DNA from: Azospirillum sp. TSH64
Lineage (GTDB): Bacteria; Pseudomonadota; Alphaproteobacteria; Azospirillales; Azospirillaceae
Direction of reading: 5' to 3'
NCBI RefSeq assembly: GCF_003116035.1
Contig: NZ_LGQW01000015.1
Location: 5,684,434-5,748,433, forward strand
DNA length: 64,000 nucleotides
Below, piece after piece: positions 1 through 8,783 of the stretch. The position numbers were made by a program, and so were the translations under genes. The notes beneath the pieces were generated by a model. That model saw nothing but the letters and a program-made list of their open reading frames with translations, had not been told where the DNA came from and did no database searches. The first letter of the stretch is position 1. Each line of letters starts with the position of its first letter.

Positions 1-552
1 GTCAAGCGCTTCGTCAATGGTGGCCTGCATGCTGTCATTGGCAAGCTTGGTGAGTTCCTCGACTGAACCGAAGATACCCGTCGCGAATGGGTTTCCCGTG
101 TCCTCGCGGTTGTCTGTCGACACCTTGCTGTAGACCGGTTGGCCCGTCTTCTTATCCAACACCGTTACACGGAAGCGTGCATGCGCCTCCTTGCGGACGA
201 ACTGGCTGCAATCAAATTTCTCGACCACGATGTCCAAGCCGTAGCTCCCGTCTTTGGCTGGGGCGAGAAGACCGCGCGCGTCGAGTGCGTCTTCAAATGC
301 TTTGCGCACCACATCCTTGACCGGGCCTGACGCTTCGATGGTCTTCACGGCGTTGCCGTAGCCGCCGCGGATTGCGCCCAGATGCTTGCCGGTGTATTTG
401 CGCGAGTCGGTGACGGAGATCACATCGACGTTTGGCTTCGTCGACATCGGCTTCTGCACAGCGGACGGACTGTAGGTCATCGGGACCTGATGCGTCGAGC
501 ATGCCCCGAGAAAACCGGCCGCCATCAGTGCGTACAGAGCAGTCTTCCGCAT
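1..552 (-). CDS. Secreted lipoprotein, C-terminus cut by window edge
   Basis: The frame is open from an ATG at 552 to the first base of the window, giving 184 residues without a stop, so the 3' end lies outside. The product begins MRKTALYALMAAGFLGAC, a signal peptide ending in a lipobox with Cys at about residue 18. The mature part contains two short charged segments and the phrase VRKAFEDALDARGLL, like YajG-type periplasmic lipoproteins; that family assignment is a guess. An AGAGGA Shine-Dalgarno lies 9-10 nt before the ATG. It is transcribed away from the lipoprotein gene at 738 across a 185-nt region that holds a perfect inverted repeat. Function unknown. Confidence 0.8.
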   Translation of the reverse strand, partial: MRKTALYALMAAGFLGACSTHQVPMTYSPSAVQKPMSTKPNVDVISVTDSRKYTGKHLGAIRGGYGNAVKTIEASGPVKDVVRKAFEDALDARGLLAPAKDGSYGLDIVVEKFDCSQFVRKEAHARFRVTVLDKKTGQPVYSKVSTDNREDTGNPFATGIFGSVEELTKLANDSMQATIDEALD

Positions 553-661
553 TCCGATTTTCCTCTTCGGTTCGTGGTCCGGTCTCCGCATGAGAGTTCA
601 TGAACGTGAGAACCACCTGAGCGAGCGTACCCACGGGTGCGGAAGATAGGAACTGAAAATG

Positions 662-681
662 GCAGTCAAGCCATTGACTGC
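662..681. promoter_or_regulatory. Perfect 8-bp inverted repeat in the divergent lipoprotein promoter region
   Basis: GCAGTCAA and TTGACTGC are exact inverted copies separated by 4 nt. The right arm contains TTGACT, which reads as a rightward -35 element with AAGTAT 17 nt further on (697-702). The position between two divergent lipoprotein genes fits an operator that overlaps a promoter, or an RNA hairpin. Inference only. Confidence 0.4.
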
Positions 682-737
682 AACCGATCAAGCGGGAAGT
701 ATACCGTCCTCGCGTGACACCGACAAAGGACAGGCTT

Positions 738-1127
738 GTGCGCAACATTCTGGCGGCCGCCGCCATTCTCTTTCTCGCCGCCTGCCAGACCCGGCCAATC
801 ACGACGACCCAGGAGCATGCTGTGCCCCCCGGGGCGCAAGCCCTGCCGCTCAACGCCATCGAACTCGCCATCGTCGAGGCTGGCGCCCGGCGCGGCTGGC
901 GTTTCCAGCACCTTGCGGATGGACAGGTCCGCGCCACCTACACCAAATGGCCGTGGGTGGCCGAGGCCGATGTGCTGTTCTCGAACCGGAGCTACCGCAT
1001 CCAATATGTCAGCGCCAAGAACATGGAGCGCGGCAACGACGGGGTGGAGCGGGCCTACAACCGCTGGGTGGGCAACCTCGAACGCGACATTGCGGCCAAG
1101 CTGGACCAGGTCGCCGTCCGTCGCTGA
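738..1127 (+). CDS. Small lipoprotein at the outer end of the APE cluster
   Basis: The GTG start at 738 is chosen because AAGGA stands 7 nt before it and it begins a compact signal peptide with lipobox LAAC; a GTG at 714 would add 8 residues. The mature protein is about 110 residues. It is clearly homologous to the lipoprotein at 16498-16923 that heads the APE operon: both share an (I/L)xxxIxEAxxxRGW segment, an SYxIxxVSxxN segment and a YNxxVxxLxxxI tail. It lies 76 nt upstream of the ApeJ homologue on the same strand. I do not recognise a named family. A role in pigment placement in the envelope is suggested only by position and by the paralogue. Confidence 0.8.
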   Translation: MRNILAAAAILFLAACQTRPITTTQEHAVPPGAQALPLNAIELAIVEAGARRGWRFQHLADGQVRATYTKWPWVAEADVLFSNRSYRIQYVSAKNMERGNDGVERAYNRWVGNLERDIAAKLDQVAVRR

Positions 1128-1203
1128 ATTCGGTCGCTTGACGTTGCTCCCGCAACAGGGGTAGGAGGTCGCCTCTCCGACCGGCAAGCCTCATGGAGAA
1201 GGC

Positions 1204-2877
1204 ATGAGCATCCGGGCATGCGCCATCATCCCCAGCCACAACCACCACACGGCGCTCGACGGAATCGTCGCGGCGCTGCGGGGGCATGGGCTGGAGGTCA
1301 TCCTGATCGACGACGGGAGCGGTGAGCCCGCCCGCAGCGCCATCGCGGCACGGCACGCCCCTGCGGACGGGGTCGAGGTGCTGCGGCTGGACGTGAACCG
1401 AGGCAAGGGCGGCGCCGTCATGGCCGGGCTCCGCCGCGCTCATGAGCGCGGCTTCACCCACGCGGTGCAGGTGGACGCCGACGGCCAGCACGACCTTGGC
1501 GCCGTTGCCGACCTGCTGTCGACCGCGGCGGCGCATCCCGACGCGCTGGTCAGCGGCCGGCCGGTCTATGACGATTCCGTCCCCCGCTCGCGGCTGATCG
1601 CGCGCTGGGCCACCCATGTGTGGATTTGGGTGGAGACGCTGTCGCTGCGGGTCAAGGACAGCATGTGCGGTTTCCGCGTCTACCCGCTGGCCCCCACCAT
1701 GGCGGTGCTGGACAGCGAGCGGATCGGCGCCCGCATGGACTTCGACCCGGAAATCGTCGTCCGCCTGTTCTGGCGTGGCGTTCCGCTGGTCCACATCCCC
1801 GTGCGGGTCATCTATCCCGAGGGAAACACCTCCAACTTCAACCTCCTGCGGGACAACCTGCTGCTGACGCGCATGCACACGCGGCTCGTGCTGACCATGC
1901 TGCTGCGCCTGCCCTCGGTGCTGCGCAACCGTCCGCCGAAAGCGGGAGCCGACGCGCACTGGTCGACCGTGGGGGAGCGGGGCGCCTGGTGGGGCATGAG
2001 GCTGGTGACGCTGGTCTATCGGCTACTCGGCCGGCCGGGCTGCATCGCACTTCTGTGGCCGGTGGTCGGCTATTTCTACATGACCAATGCCGCGGGACGG
2101 CGGCATTCGCTGGACTTCCTGACGCGCGCCAACGCGGCGAAAGGCCTGCCGGCCCCGTCCTGGCGGGACGGGCTGCGACACCACATGGGCTTCGCCGTCA
2201 AGGCGCTCGACACCTTCATCGCCTGGGCCGCTCCGGAGCGCACCGGTCCCATCGCCGTCGACGGCGACGAGCCGCTGGGCCGCCTCGCCGCGGAGGGGCG
2301 TGGGGCGCTGCTGATCGTTTCGCACCTGGGCAACGCCGAATTGTCGCGTGCCCGCCTGGGGACCCGGTTTGGAAAAGACATCAACGTGCTGCTGCACACG
2401 CGGCATGCCGTCCGCTACAACCAGATGATCCGCTCCGTCCGCCCCGACGCCGCGGACCACACCATACAGGTCACCGACATCGGCCCGCAGACCGCCATCG
2501 ATCTCAAGGAGAGGGTGGAGCGCGGCGAATGGATCGCCATCGCCGGGGACCGCACGCCGGTGGAGTTCAACGGCCGGGTCAGCAGGGTTCCGTTCCTCGG
2601 CCGGGAGGCCGCCTTCTCGCAGGGACCCTACGTGTTGGCGGCGTTGATGGGCTGCCCGGTTTACCTCCTGTTCTGCCTGCGCGAGGGACAGGGCCACCGC
2701 GTCACCTTCGAGCCCTTCGCCGAGCGCATCGAATTGCCGCGGCGCGGGAAGGACGACGCGCTCGCCGTGCTCGCCGCGCGCTACGCGGCAAGGCTGGAGC
2801 ACCATTGCTTGCGCGACCCGCTGCAATGGTACAACTTCTTCGACTTTTGGGCTGACCCGAAGGCCGGGCCGCGGTGA
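1204..2877 (+). CDS. apeJ: ApeJ-like glycosyltransferase / acyltransferase fusion
   Basis: This 557-residue protein joins two enzymes. Residues 1-215 are a family 2 glycosyltransferase, with LIDDGSGE near residue 36 and VDADGQHD near 89 as nucleotide-sugar and metal motifs. Residues about 290-557 are an LpxL/HtrB-type lysophospholipid acyltransferase with the HX4E motif SHLGNAE near 372. The same fusion is standard in aryl polyene clusters, where it is thought to attach the pigment to its glycolipid anchor at the inner membrane. The start follows GGAGAAGG. In the enterobacterial arrangement this gene sits inside the operon between apeI and apeK; here it is on the opposite strand at the far end. 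A strong stem-loop follows the stop codon. Confidence 0.88.
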   Translation: MSIRACAIIPSHNHHTALDGIVAALRGHGLEVILIDDGSGEPARSAIAARHAPADGVEVLRLDVNRGKGGAVMAGLRRAHERGFTHAVQVDADGQHDLGAVADLLSTAAAHPDALVSGRPVYDDSVPRSRLIARWATHVWIWVETLSLRVKDSMCGFRVYPLAPTMAVLDSERIGARMDFDPEIVVRLFWRGVPLVHIPVRVIYPEGNTSNFNLLRDNLLLTRMHTRLVLTMLLRLPSVLRNRPPKAGADAHWSTVGERGAWWGMRLVTLVYRLLGRPGCIALLWPVVGYFYMTNAAGRRHSLDFLTRANAAKGLPAPSWRDGLRHHMGFAVKALDTFIAWAAPERTGPIAVDGDEPLGRLAAEGRGALLIVSHLGNAELSRARLGTRFGKDINVLLHTRHAVRYNQMIRSVRPDAADHTIQVTDIGPQTAIDLKERVERGEWIAIAGDRTPVEFNGRVSRVPFLGREAAFSQGPYVLAALMGCPVYLLFCLREGQGHRVTFEPFAERIELPRRGKDDALAVLAARYAARLEHHCLRDPLQWYNFFDFWADPKAGPR

Positions 2878-2921
2878 AACCTCTCCACGCAGTGATACAG
2901 CCTGAGATGGCATCGATGGAG

Positions 2922-2965
2922 GCCGGGCGCATAGGGCGCTCGACTCTCGCCCTGCACCGCCCGGC
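2922..2965 (+). terminator. Long nested stem-loop between apeJ and the FAD oxidoreductase
   Basis: GCCGGGCG (2922-2929) pairs with CGCCCGGC (2958-2965), and inside it AGGGCG (2933-2938) pairs with CGCCCT (2948-2953). TTTCC follows. It may end apeJ transcription. It also ends 10 nt before the ATG at 2975, exactly where a ribosome binding site should be, and no purine-rich site is visible there. It could therefore control translation of the next gene instead. Confidence 0.5.
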
Positions 2966-2974
2966 TTTCCTTCC

Positions 2975-4534
2975 ATGACGCATCGTCCCTTGTCCGGTCA
3001 GTCCTCGGCATGGCCGATGCCGACGTTCGGCGGTTGGCCGGCCGGCGAGCACGAGCATCATGCGGTGGTGGTCGGCGCCGGGATCGGCGGGCTGTCGGCG
3101 GCGGCGACCCTGGCGGAGCGCGGGCTGAAGGTGCTGGTTGTGGAGGCGCACGACCGGCCGGGAGGCTACTGCTCGTCCTGGCTGCGCAAGGTCCGCGGCC
3201 GGGATGGGTCGGTGGGGCGCTACATCTTCGACGCCGGAGTGCAGGATTTCAGCGGGCTGGGGCCACGCGGACCGCTGCGGCGGCTGCTGGAGGGCCTGGG
3301 CGTGGCGCATCGCATGGACTGGCGCCGGGTCCGCCACCGCTATGTGCAGGACGGCCTGTGCCTGGATGTGCCGGACCGGCCGGCGGAGCTGGTGACGCAC
3401 CTCCAGGCGCTGTTCCCGCAGGAGGCTCCGGGGATCGCCAGCTTCTTCGCGGAGATGGGGCGCGTCTACGCCGATCTCTACGCCGATGTGGATGAGACCG
3501 GCGGCGTGCCGATGCCGCCCGCCACGCTGGAGGCCATGCGGTCCTGGACCGCCCGCCGGCCCGACGCCTGGCGTTGGATGCACCGCCCCTACGCCGAGAT
3601 GCTGGATACCCATCTGCGCGCCCCGCGGCTGAAGGCCCTGCTGACCACCATCAGCGAGTATCTCACCGACCGCCCCGAACTGCTGCCCGTGCGTGAGATG
3701 GCGCCGCTGTTCGGCTATTATCTGGAAGGCGGCTGGTACCCGGCCGGCGGCTCCCAGCGGCTGGCGGACCTGCTGTGCGCGGTGGTGCGGGAGCGGGGCG
3801 GCGCCGTCCATCTGCGCACCCGCGCCGAACGCATCCTGATCGAGGGCGGTCGGGCCGCCGGCATCGCCACCGCCGACGGAACGGTGCACCGGGCGCCGCT
3901 GGTGTTGGCCAATTCCGACGTGGTCGGCACGTTGACGCGGCTGGTGGACCCGGCGCTGCTGCCCAAACGCTACGCCCAGCGTGTGAGGGGGCTGAAGCGC
4001 GGTCCCACGGCGGTGCTGGTCAGCCTCGCCGTGGAGGGCGTTCCGGACCTGCCGGCCCGCGTGTTCGTCGGGGCGGACGGCCTGCATTTCGGCATCGGCA
4101 ACCCGAGCGCCGTCGATGCGTCCCTGGCCCCGGAGGGCCACGCCGCCGTCAGCATGCTCTGCCTACGGCCCGAACCCGAGGCTGTCGAATGGTTCGCCGC
4201 CGACAAGGCCGCCAACCGCCGGCGCAAGGAAGCCTTCGCCGACCGTCTGGTCGCCGCGGCGGAGAGCGTGCTTCCCGGGCTGCGGGGGCGCATCCTCTAC
4301 CGCCAGACGGCCAGCCCGACCACCTTCACCCGCTACGCGCTCGCCGACAATGGCGCGATCTACGGCGCCGCCCGCGGCCAATGGTGCCCGCCGAACAAGA
4401 CGCCGCTACCGGGGCTGATGCTGGTCGGCGCCGGCTGCCAAAGCGGTCCCGGCGTCGAAGCGGTGGTGATCTCCGGCATGGGCGCGGCAAACCTGGCAAC
4501 GGGGTTCCCGGCGGAGGCCAGGGCGGCGGAGTAG
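2975..4534 (+). CDS. Phytoene desaturase-like FAD-dependent oxidoreductase
   Basis: This 519-residue protein has an N-terminal Rossmann FAD site GAGIGGLSAAATLAERG near residue 34 followed by the acidic VVEA and RPGGY turn. Near the C-terminus GLMLVGAGCQSGPGVEAVV is the second FAD contact typical of the CrtI/amine-oxidase-like desaturase and isomerase family. It converges on the APE operon with only 8 nt between stops. Desaturase-like enzymes act on polyenes, so a late oxidation or isomerisation of the aryl polyene chain is plausible but not shown. No Shine-Dalgarno is visible before 2975, where a hairpin ends; a start at the Met at 3017 is possible, as the FAD fold begins only at residue 30. 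Confidence 0.8.
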   Translation: MTHRPLSGQSSAWPMPTFGGWPAGEHEHHAVVVGAGIGGLSAAATLAERGLKVLVVEAHDRPGGYCSSWLRKVRGRDGSVGRYIFDAGVQDFSGLGPRGPLRRLLEGLGVAHRMDWRRVRHRYVQDGLCLDVPDRPAELVTHLQALFPQEAPGIASFFAEMGRVYADLYADVDETGGVPMPPATLEAMRSWTARRPDAWRWMHRPYAEMLDTHLRAPRLKALLTTISEYLTDRPELLPVREMAPLFGYYLEGGWYPAGGSQRLADLLCAVVRERGGAVHLRTRAERILIEGGRAAGIATADGTVHRAPLVLANSDVVGTLTRLVDPALLPKRYAQRVRGLKRGPTAVLVSLAVEGVPDLPARVFVGADGLHFGIGNPSAVDASLAPEGHAAVSMLCLRPEPEAVEWFAADKAANRRRKEAFADRLVAAAESVLPGLRGRILYRQTASPTTFTRYALADNGAIYGAARGQWCPPNKTPLPGLMLVGAGCQSGPGVEAVVISGMGAANLATGFPAEARAAE

Positions 4535-4542
4535 ACGCCCGT

Positions 4543-5766
4543 CTACCCGCGCCGGAACACCAGCGACGTGTTGATGCCGCCGAAGGCGAAGTTGTTGGAC
4601 ATCAGGAACTCGGTGTCGATGCGCCGGCCCTCGCCCATGACGTAGTCCAGCTCGGCGCAGCGTTCGTCCACATTGTCCAGATTGGCGGTCGGGGCGAACC
4701 AGCCCTCGCGCATCATCTCGATGCCCAGCCACGCCTCCAGAGCGCCGCAAGCGCCCAGAGAATGGCCGAAATAGCTTTTCAGCGAATGGATGGGCGCGCG
4801 CGGCCCGAAGACGGCGTGGGTCGCCGCGGTCTCGGCGATGTCGCCCCATTCGGTGGCGGTGCCGTGGCCGTTGACGAAGCCGATGGCGTCCGTCGACACC
4901 CCGGCGTCCTCCAAGGCCATGCGCAAGGCGATCTCCATGGTCCCGGCCTGCGGCTGGGTGACGTGGTTGCCGTCGGAATTGCAGGCGAAGCCGACGATCT
5001 CCGCGTGGATGTTGGCGCCGCGGGCGATGGCGTGCTCGCGCTCCTCCAGGACCAAGGTGGTGGCGCCTTCGCCGATCACCAGCCCGTCGCGGTCGCGGTC
5101 GTAGGGGCGGGGGCTGGTGTGCGGGCGGTCGTTGCGGGTGGAGGTGGCGAACAGCGTGTCGAAGACCGCCGATTCGGTCACGTCCAGTTCCTCGGCGCCG
5201 CCGGCGATCATGGCGTCGGCCTTGCCCCACTTGATCGCCTCGTAGGCGTAGCCGATGGCCTGGCTGCCGGAGGTGCAGGCGCTGCTGGTCGGGATGATGC
5301 GGCCGGTCACGCCGTAGAACAACCCGATGTTTACCGCCGCGGTGTGGCTCATCATCTGGATGTAGCTGGTCGCGTTGAGCGTCTTCGACGCGCCCTGGGT
5401 CATCAACTCGGCGAAGGCGATCACCGGGGCGGGACTGCCGAAGGACGATCCGTAGGCGATGCCCATGCGCCCGCCGCGGACGAACGGGTCGTTCAGCAGA
5501 GCCGCGTCGTTCAGCGCCTTCTCGGTGGCGTAGACCGCCATCCGGGAGACCGGTCCCATGGTCCGCGTCTTCTTGCGCGGATAGCGGCTCTCCACCGAGA
5601 AGCCGGTCACCGGGGCGGCGAGGCGCGTGTTGATTCCGTGGAAACGGTCCCACTCCCCCATGGTGCGGACGGCGGTCTCGCCCTTCGCCATGCGGGCGCG
5701 GATGGTCGGCCAGTCCTCGCCCAGCGCGCTCACCCCACCCATGCCCGTGACGACCACCCTGCGCAT
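4543..5766 (-). CDS. apeR: Beta-ketoacyl-ACP synthase, ApeR type (FabF-like)
   Basis: This 407-residue condensing enzyme keeps the full Cys-His-His triad: SSACTSG with Cys near 164, NGHGTATEWGD with His near 299 and FGHSLGACG with His near 332. It would catalyse decarboxylative condensation on ACP-bound intermediates. It is the last gene of the APE operon; its ATG overlaps the stop of the ketoreductase (TGATG). In the characterised Xenorhabdus system a second ketosynthase of this kind is proposed to help with early or additional elongation, while the ApeO-ApeC pair does the main work. Letter assignment rests on domain type and conserved gene order. Confidence 0.88.
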   Translation of the reverse strand: MRRVVVTGMGGVSALGEDWPTIRARMAKGETAVRTMGEWDRFHGINTRLAAPVTGFSVESRYPRKKTRTMGPVSRMAVYATEKALNDAALLNDPFVRGGRMGIAYGSSFGSPAPVIAFAELMTQGASKTLNATSYIQMMSHTAAVNIGLFYGVTGRIIPTSSACTSGSQAIGYAYEAIKWGKADAMIAGGAEELDVTESAVFDTLFATSTRNDRPHTSPRPYDRDRDGLVIGEGATTLVLEEREHAIARGANIHAEIVGFACNSDGNHVTQPQAGTMEIALRMALEDAGVSTDAIGFVNGHGTATEWGDIAETAATHAVFGPRAPIHSLKSYFGHSLGACGALEAWLGIEMMREGWFAPTANLDNVDERCAELDYVMGEGRRIDTEFLMSNNFAFGGINTSLVFRRG

Positions 5767-6491
5767 CACACCATACCCCCGTTCACCGCGATCACCTGCC
5801 GCGTCACGTAAGCCGCCCCGTCGGAACACAGGAAGGACACCACCGCCGCGACCTCGTCCGGCCGGCCGGCCCGGCGCATGGGGACCAGCTTCAAGGCTTC
5901 CTCCATGGGCAGCCCGTCGGTCATTTGCGTCTCGACGATGCCGGGCGCCACGCAGTTCACCGTGATGTTCCGCTTCGCCAGCTCGATCGCCAGCGCCTTG
6001 GTGGCGCCGATGATGCCGGCCTTCGCGGCGCTGTAGTTGACCTGTCCGCGGTTGCCGACCAGCCCCGACACCGACGACAGCGTCACGATCCGTCCGCCCC
6101 TGCGGGCCGAGACCATCGGCATCACCAGCGGCTTCAGCACGTTGTAGAAGCCGTCGAGGTTGGTGTGGAGAACCGAATCCCAATCGTCGTCCGCCATGGC
6201 CGGGAAGGCGGCGTCGCGGGCGATGCCGGCGTTCAGGACGGCGCCCCAATAGGGGCCGTGCGCCTCCATGTCGGCCTCCAGCGCGGCGCGGGCGGCGTCG
6301 CGGTCGGCGATGTCGAAGCCGAGCAGCCGGCCCTCCCCGCCGGCCGCGCGGACGTCGGCCAGCGTCGCCTCGCCGCCGGCCGCGTCGCGGCCGTAATGCA
6401 CCACCACCGCGAAGCCGTCGGCGGCCAGCCGTTCGGCGACCGCGCGGCCGATGCCCTTGCTGGCTCCGGTGACCAGAATCGTCTTCTTCAT
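5766..6491 (-). CDS. apeQ: 3-oxoacyl-ACP reductase, ApeQ type (FabG-like SDR)
   Basis: The product is a 241-residue short-chain dehydrogenase starting MKKTILVTGASKGIGRAV, with the TGxxxGIG cofactor loop at residues 8-14. The NAG-like motif reads NAGIA near residue 85. Active-site Ser sits in LSSVSG near 139, and YSAAK near 152 gives the catalytic Tyr and Lys. It would reduce the beta-keto group after each condensation. The start overlaps the dehydratase stop by 4 nt (ATGA), and the stop overlaps apeR by 1 nt, so translation is coupled. Confidence 0.88.
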   Translation of the reverse strand: MKKTILVTGASKGIGRAVAERLAADGFAVVVHYGRDAAGGEATLADVRAAGGEGRLLGFDIADRDAARAALEADMEAHGPYWGAVLNAGIARDAAFPAMADDDWDSVLHTNLDGFYNVLKPLVMPMVSARRGGRIVTLSSVSGLVGNRGQVNYSAAKAGIIGATKALAIELAKRNITVNCVAPGIVETQMTDGLPMEEALKLVPMRRAGRPDEVAAVVSFLCSDGAAYVTRQVIAVNGGMV

Positions 6492-6964
6492 CGTTCGACC
6501 TGAACTCCCTGGCTGGCGAGCAGCGCGGCCGTGTCCTCGGGCTGGTAGACGGTGAGCTGGGCCTTCGCCAGTTCGTCCCCGGTGCCCGCGCGCATCACCA
6601 CACAATCGAAAGACCCAATGTTCTCGTCCCGGAAGACCGGCGCCACCGACACCTCCAACCGCTCGCCGATGGCGAACCAGGGAACGGAGGCGCGGAAGTC
6701 GCGCGTGCCCAGCAGCAGGCCGAGACGGACGTCGCCGCCGGCTTCCCTGGCCTCGGCTCCGGCCTGGGCGCCGCAGGTCTGCGCCATCCACTCCACGGCG
6801 ACATGGGCCGGGGCGCCCCGCCCCGTCACCACGAAGGGCGCCCCCTCCCGCACGGTCAGCGCCGACACGAAGCGGTCGTCCACCCGTCCGACCGCCTCGT
6901 CCAGCAAAATCATCGGGCGTGCGTGCGGCAGCAGATCCTCGATGGACCACGGATACGCGCTCAT
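6488..6964 (-). CDS. apeP: Hotdog-fold 3-hydroxyacyl-ACP dehydratase, ApeP type
   Basis: The product is about 158 residues and starts MSAYPWSIEDLLPHARPMIL, followed by LLDEAVG and EWMAQTCGAQAG, the pattern of FabZ/ApeP-like hotdog dehydratases. A GGGGGGA stretch about 7 nt upstream favours the ATG at 6964, which overlaps the ApeO stop by 4 nt; an in-frame ATG at 6970 is too close to it. Its stop overlaps the ketoreductase start (ATGA). With the ApeI-like domain fused to the ligase, it gives the two dehydratase activities used by APE systems to introduce each double bond. Confidence 0.85.
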   Translation of the reverse strand: MSAYPWSIEDLLPHARPMILLDEAVGRVDDRFVSALTVREGAPFVVTGRGAPAHVAVEWMAQTCGAQAGAEAREAGGDVRLGLLLGTRDFRASVPWFAIGERLEVSVAPVFRDENIGSFDCVVMRAGTGDELAKAQLTVYQPEDTAALLASQGVQVER

Positions 6965-8160
6965 CGCCATTCCCCCCGGCCCAGCACCAGGGCCACGTTG
7001 CTGCCGCCGAACGCGAAGGAGTTGCTGAGCATCGCCGCCGGTCCGGCGGGAAGCGCCGCGCCGGGGCCGATCAGGTTCAGCGGCGGAATTTCCGGGTCGG
7101 GCGCGCCGTCCCACAGGTGTGGGGGCAGCAGGCCGTCGGGGTTGTGGGCTGGATTCAGGGCCAGCCACAGGAACGCCGCCTCGCACGCCCCGGCGGCGCC
7201 CAGCGTGTGGCCGGTCATCGCCTTGGTGGAGCTGCACGGGGTCGCGTCGCCGAACAGCGCGTGCACCGCCTTGCCCTCCATGGAATCGTTCAGCGCCGTC
7301 GCGGTGCCGTGCAGGTTGACGTAGGCGATGTCCTGCGGCGCCAGCCCGGCGTCGTCCAGCGCCGCCCGCATGGCGGCGAAGGCGCCGCGGCCCTCCGGGT
7401 CGGGGGCGCTGACGTGGTGCGCATCGGAGCTTTCCCCCACCCCGAGAAGCTGAACCGGGGCATCCTCCGCGGTCAGCAGGAAGACCGCCGCAGCCTCGCC
7501 GATGTTGATGCCGTCGCGATTGGCGCTGAAGGGATTGCACAGGCCCGCCGATACCGCCTCCAGCGCGCTGAAGCCGCCCAGGGTCGTGCCGCACAGCGTG
7601 TCGGCACCGCCGACGACGGCGGCGTCGCACAGCCCCGAGCGGATCAGCCGCCGGGCGGACGCGAACACCTTGCCGCTGGAGGAGCAGGCCGTCGCCACCG
7701 TGTAGGCCGGCCCCGGCAGGTCGAGCGCGCGCGCCGCGAACTCCGCCGGCCCGCCGGTGGCAAGCTGGTCGTAATGAAACGGACCCGTCCACGCGCCGTC
7801 GCGGCGCATCGCCGTGAAGCCGGCCTCCGCCTCGGCCATGCCCGAGGTGCTGGTGCCGATGATCACGGCGATCCGGTGCCGGCCGTGGCGCGCGGCCGCC
7901 GTTTCGACGGCGTCGCGGATCTGCTCCAGGGCCAGCAGCAGCAGGCGGTTGTTGCGGCAGTCGTAGGTCTCCAGCCCCGCCGGGACCGGCGGCAGCGGCG
8001 CGTCCACCGAACCGACATGCACTGCGCGGCCGGGCACGAAGCCGGTGCGCGGGCGCAGACCGTCGCGGGTGCCGGCGAACAAGGCATCGGCCACCGCGAC
8101 CGCCCCGGTGCCGATGGGGGTGGCGAGGCCCAGGGCGGCAAGCCCGAGCGGGTGGCTCAT
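6961..8160 (-). CDS. apeO: Beta-ketoacyl-ACP synthase, ApeO type (FabB-like)
   Basis: This 399-residue ketosynthase has TACSSSG with the nucleophilic Cys near 159, LHGTATALND with His near 283 and MTGHTLGAAG with His near 318, so it should be active. In the characterised APE pathway this enzyme works as a heterodimer with the chain-length-factor-like ApeC to build the polyene from malonyl-ACP. Its ATG overlaps the upstream lipoprotein stop and its TGA overlaps the ApeP start, both as ATGA. A Glu/Gly-rich NIGEAAAVFLL segment before residue 250 is normal for the family. Confidence 0.88.
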   Translation of the reverse strand: MSHPLGLAALGLATPIGTGAVAVADALFAGTRDGLRPRTGFVPGRAVHVGSVDAPLPPVPAGLETYDCRNNRLLLLALEQIRDAVETAAARHGRHRIAVIIGTSTSGMAEAEAGFTAMRRDGAWTGPFHYDQLATGGPAEFAARALDLPGPAYTVATACSSSGKVFASARRLIRSGLCDAAVVGGADTLCGTTLGGFSALEAVSAGLCNPFSANRDGINIGEAAAVFLLTAEDAPVQLLGVGESSDAHHVSAPDPEGRGAFAAMRAALDDAGLAPQDIAYVNLHGTATALNDSMEGKAVHALFGDATPCSSTKAMTGHTLGAAGACEAAFLWLALNPAHNPDGLLPPHLWDGAPDPEIPPLNLIGPGAALPAGPAAMLSNSFAFGGSNVALVLGRGEWR

Positions 8161-8783
8161 TGCGCCGCCGCCGCGGATGGCGCCGTGGATGCCGCCGCGG
8201 ATGCTGCCGTGGACTGCACCTCGATCTCGTAGCCCCAGGCGAGGTTGGCGTAGCGCAGGGTGCCGGTCCATGGCGCGCCGTCGGCCCAGCTGCGTTCGGC
8301 GTGCAGCACCTCCTTGCCGTCGATGCGCACGCTGCGCCGGTGCGGGTCGGCGCTCAGCGTGCCGCCCGCGGGGGCGAGCGCCTTCTGCACGACCGCTTCG
8401 GGCCAGTACAGCACGACGATGTCGGCCAGCATGCTGCCCGGCCGCAGGGCCGGGGGCAGCCAGGGGGCGGTCTCCATCTTCAACCCGGCATCGCTCCAGG
8501 TGACGGTCATGGCGCGACGGCCCAGGCTGTCCACCCCGACCAGCAGGAACCGCTCCGGCGTGACGCTGATCCGGCCCTCGAAAACGAAGGTCTGCCCGTC
8601 GCGGCTGGCGGTGATGAGCTGTGCCGCCTCGATGCTCTGCCCGAGATCGGACGGGCGCGGCAGGGCCAGCGGCTCGCCGGGGGCGAGCAGCGGCGTGCTT
8701 GGGTCCGCCGGGCCGCTGCCGGGCACGGAGGCGCACGCTCCGAGCAGGAACAGGAGTGCGACCCACCCCTTATGCGTGGTCAT
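8157..8783 (-). CDS. apeN: DUF3261 outer-membrane lipoprotein, ApeN type
   Basis: The 208-residue product begins MTTHKGWVALLFLLGAC, a signal peptide with a lipobox at Cys 17, and continues as a beta-rich periplasmic domain of about 180 residues. The length, the lipobox and the position between the MMPL exporter and the ketosynthase match the DUF3261 lipoprotein of APE clusters. In analogy with LolB it may receive the pigment lipid at the outer membrane; this is inference. The tail is an Ala-rich repeat of about 20 residues (ASAAAS/APSAAA). The 49-nt AT-rich gap before it is the only real gap in the operon. Confidence 0.82.
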   Translation of the reverse strand: MTTHKGWVALLFLLGACASVPGSGPADPSTPLLAPGEPLALPRPSDLGQSIEAAQLITASRDGQTFVFEGRISVTPERFLLVGVDSLGRRAMTVTWSDAGLKMETAPWLPPALRPGSMLADIVVLYWPEAVVQKALAPAGGTLSADPHRRSVRIDGKEVLHAERSWADGAPWTGTLRYANLAWGYEIEVQSTAASAAASTAPSAAAAQ

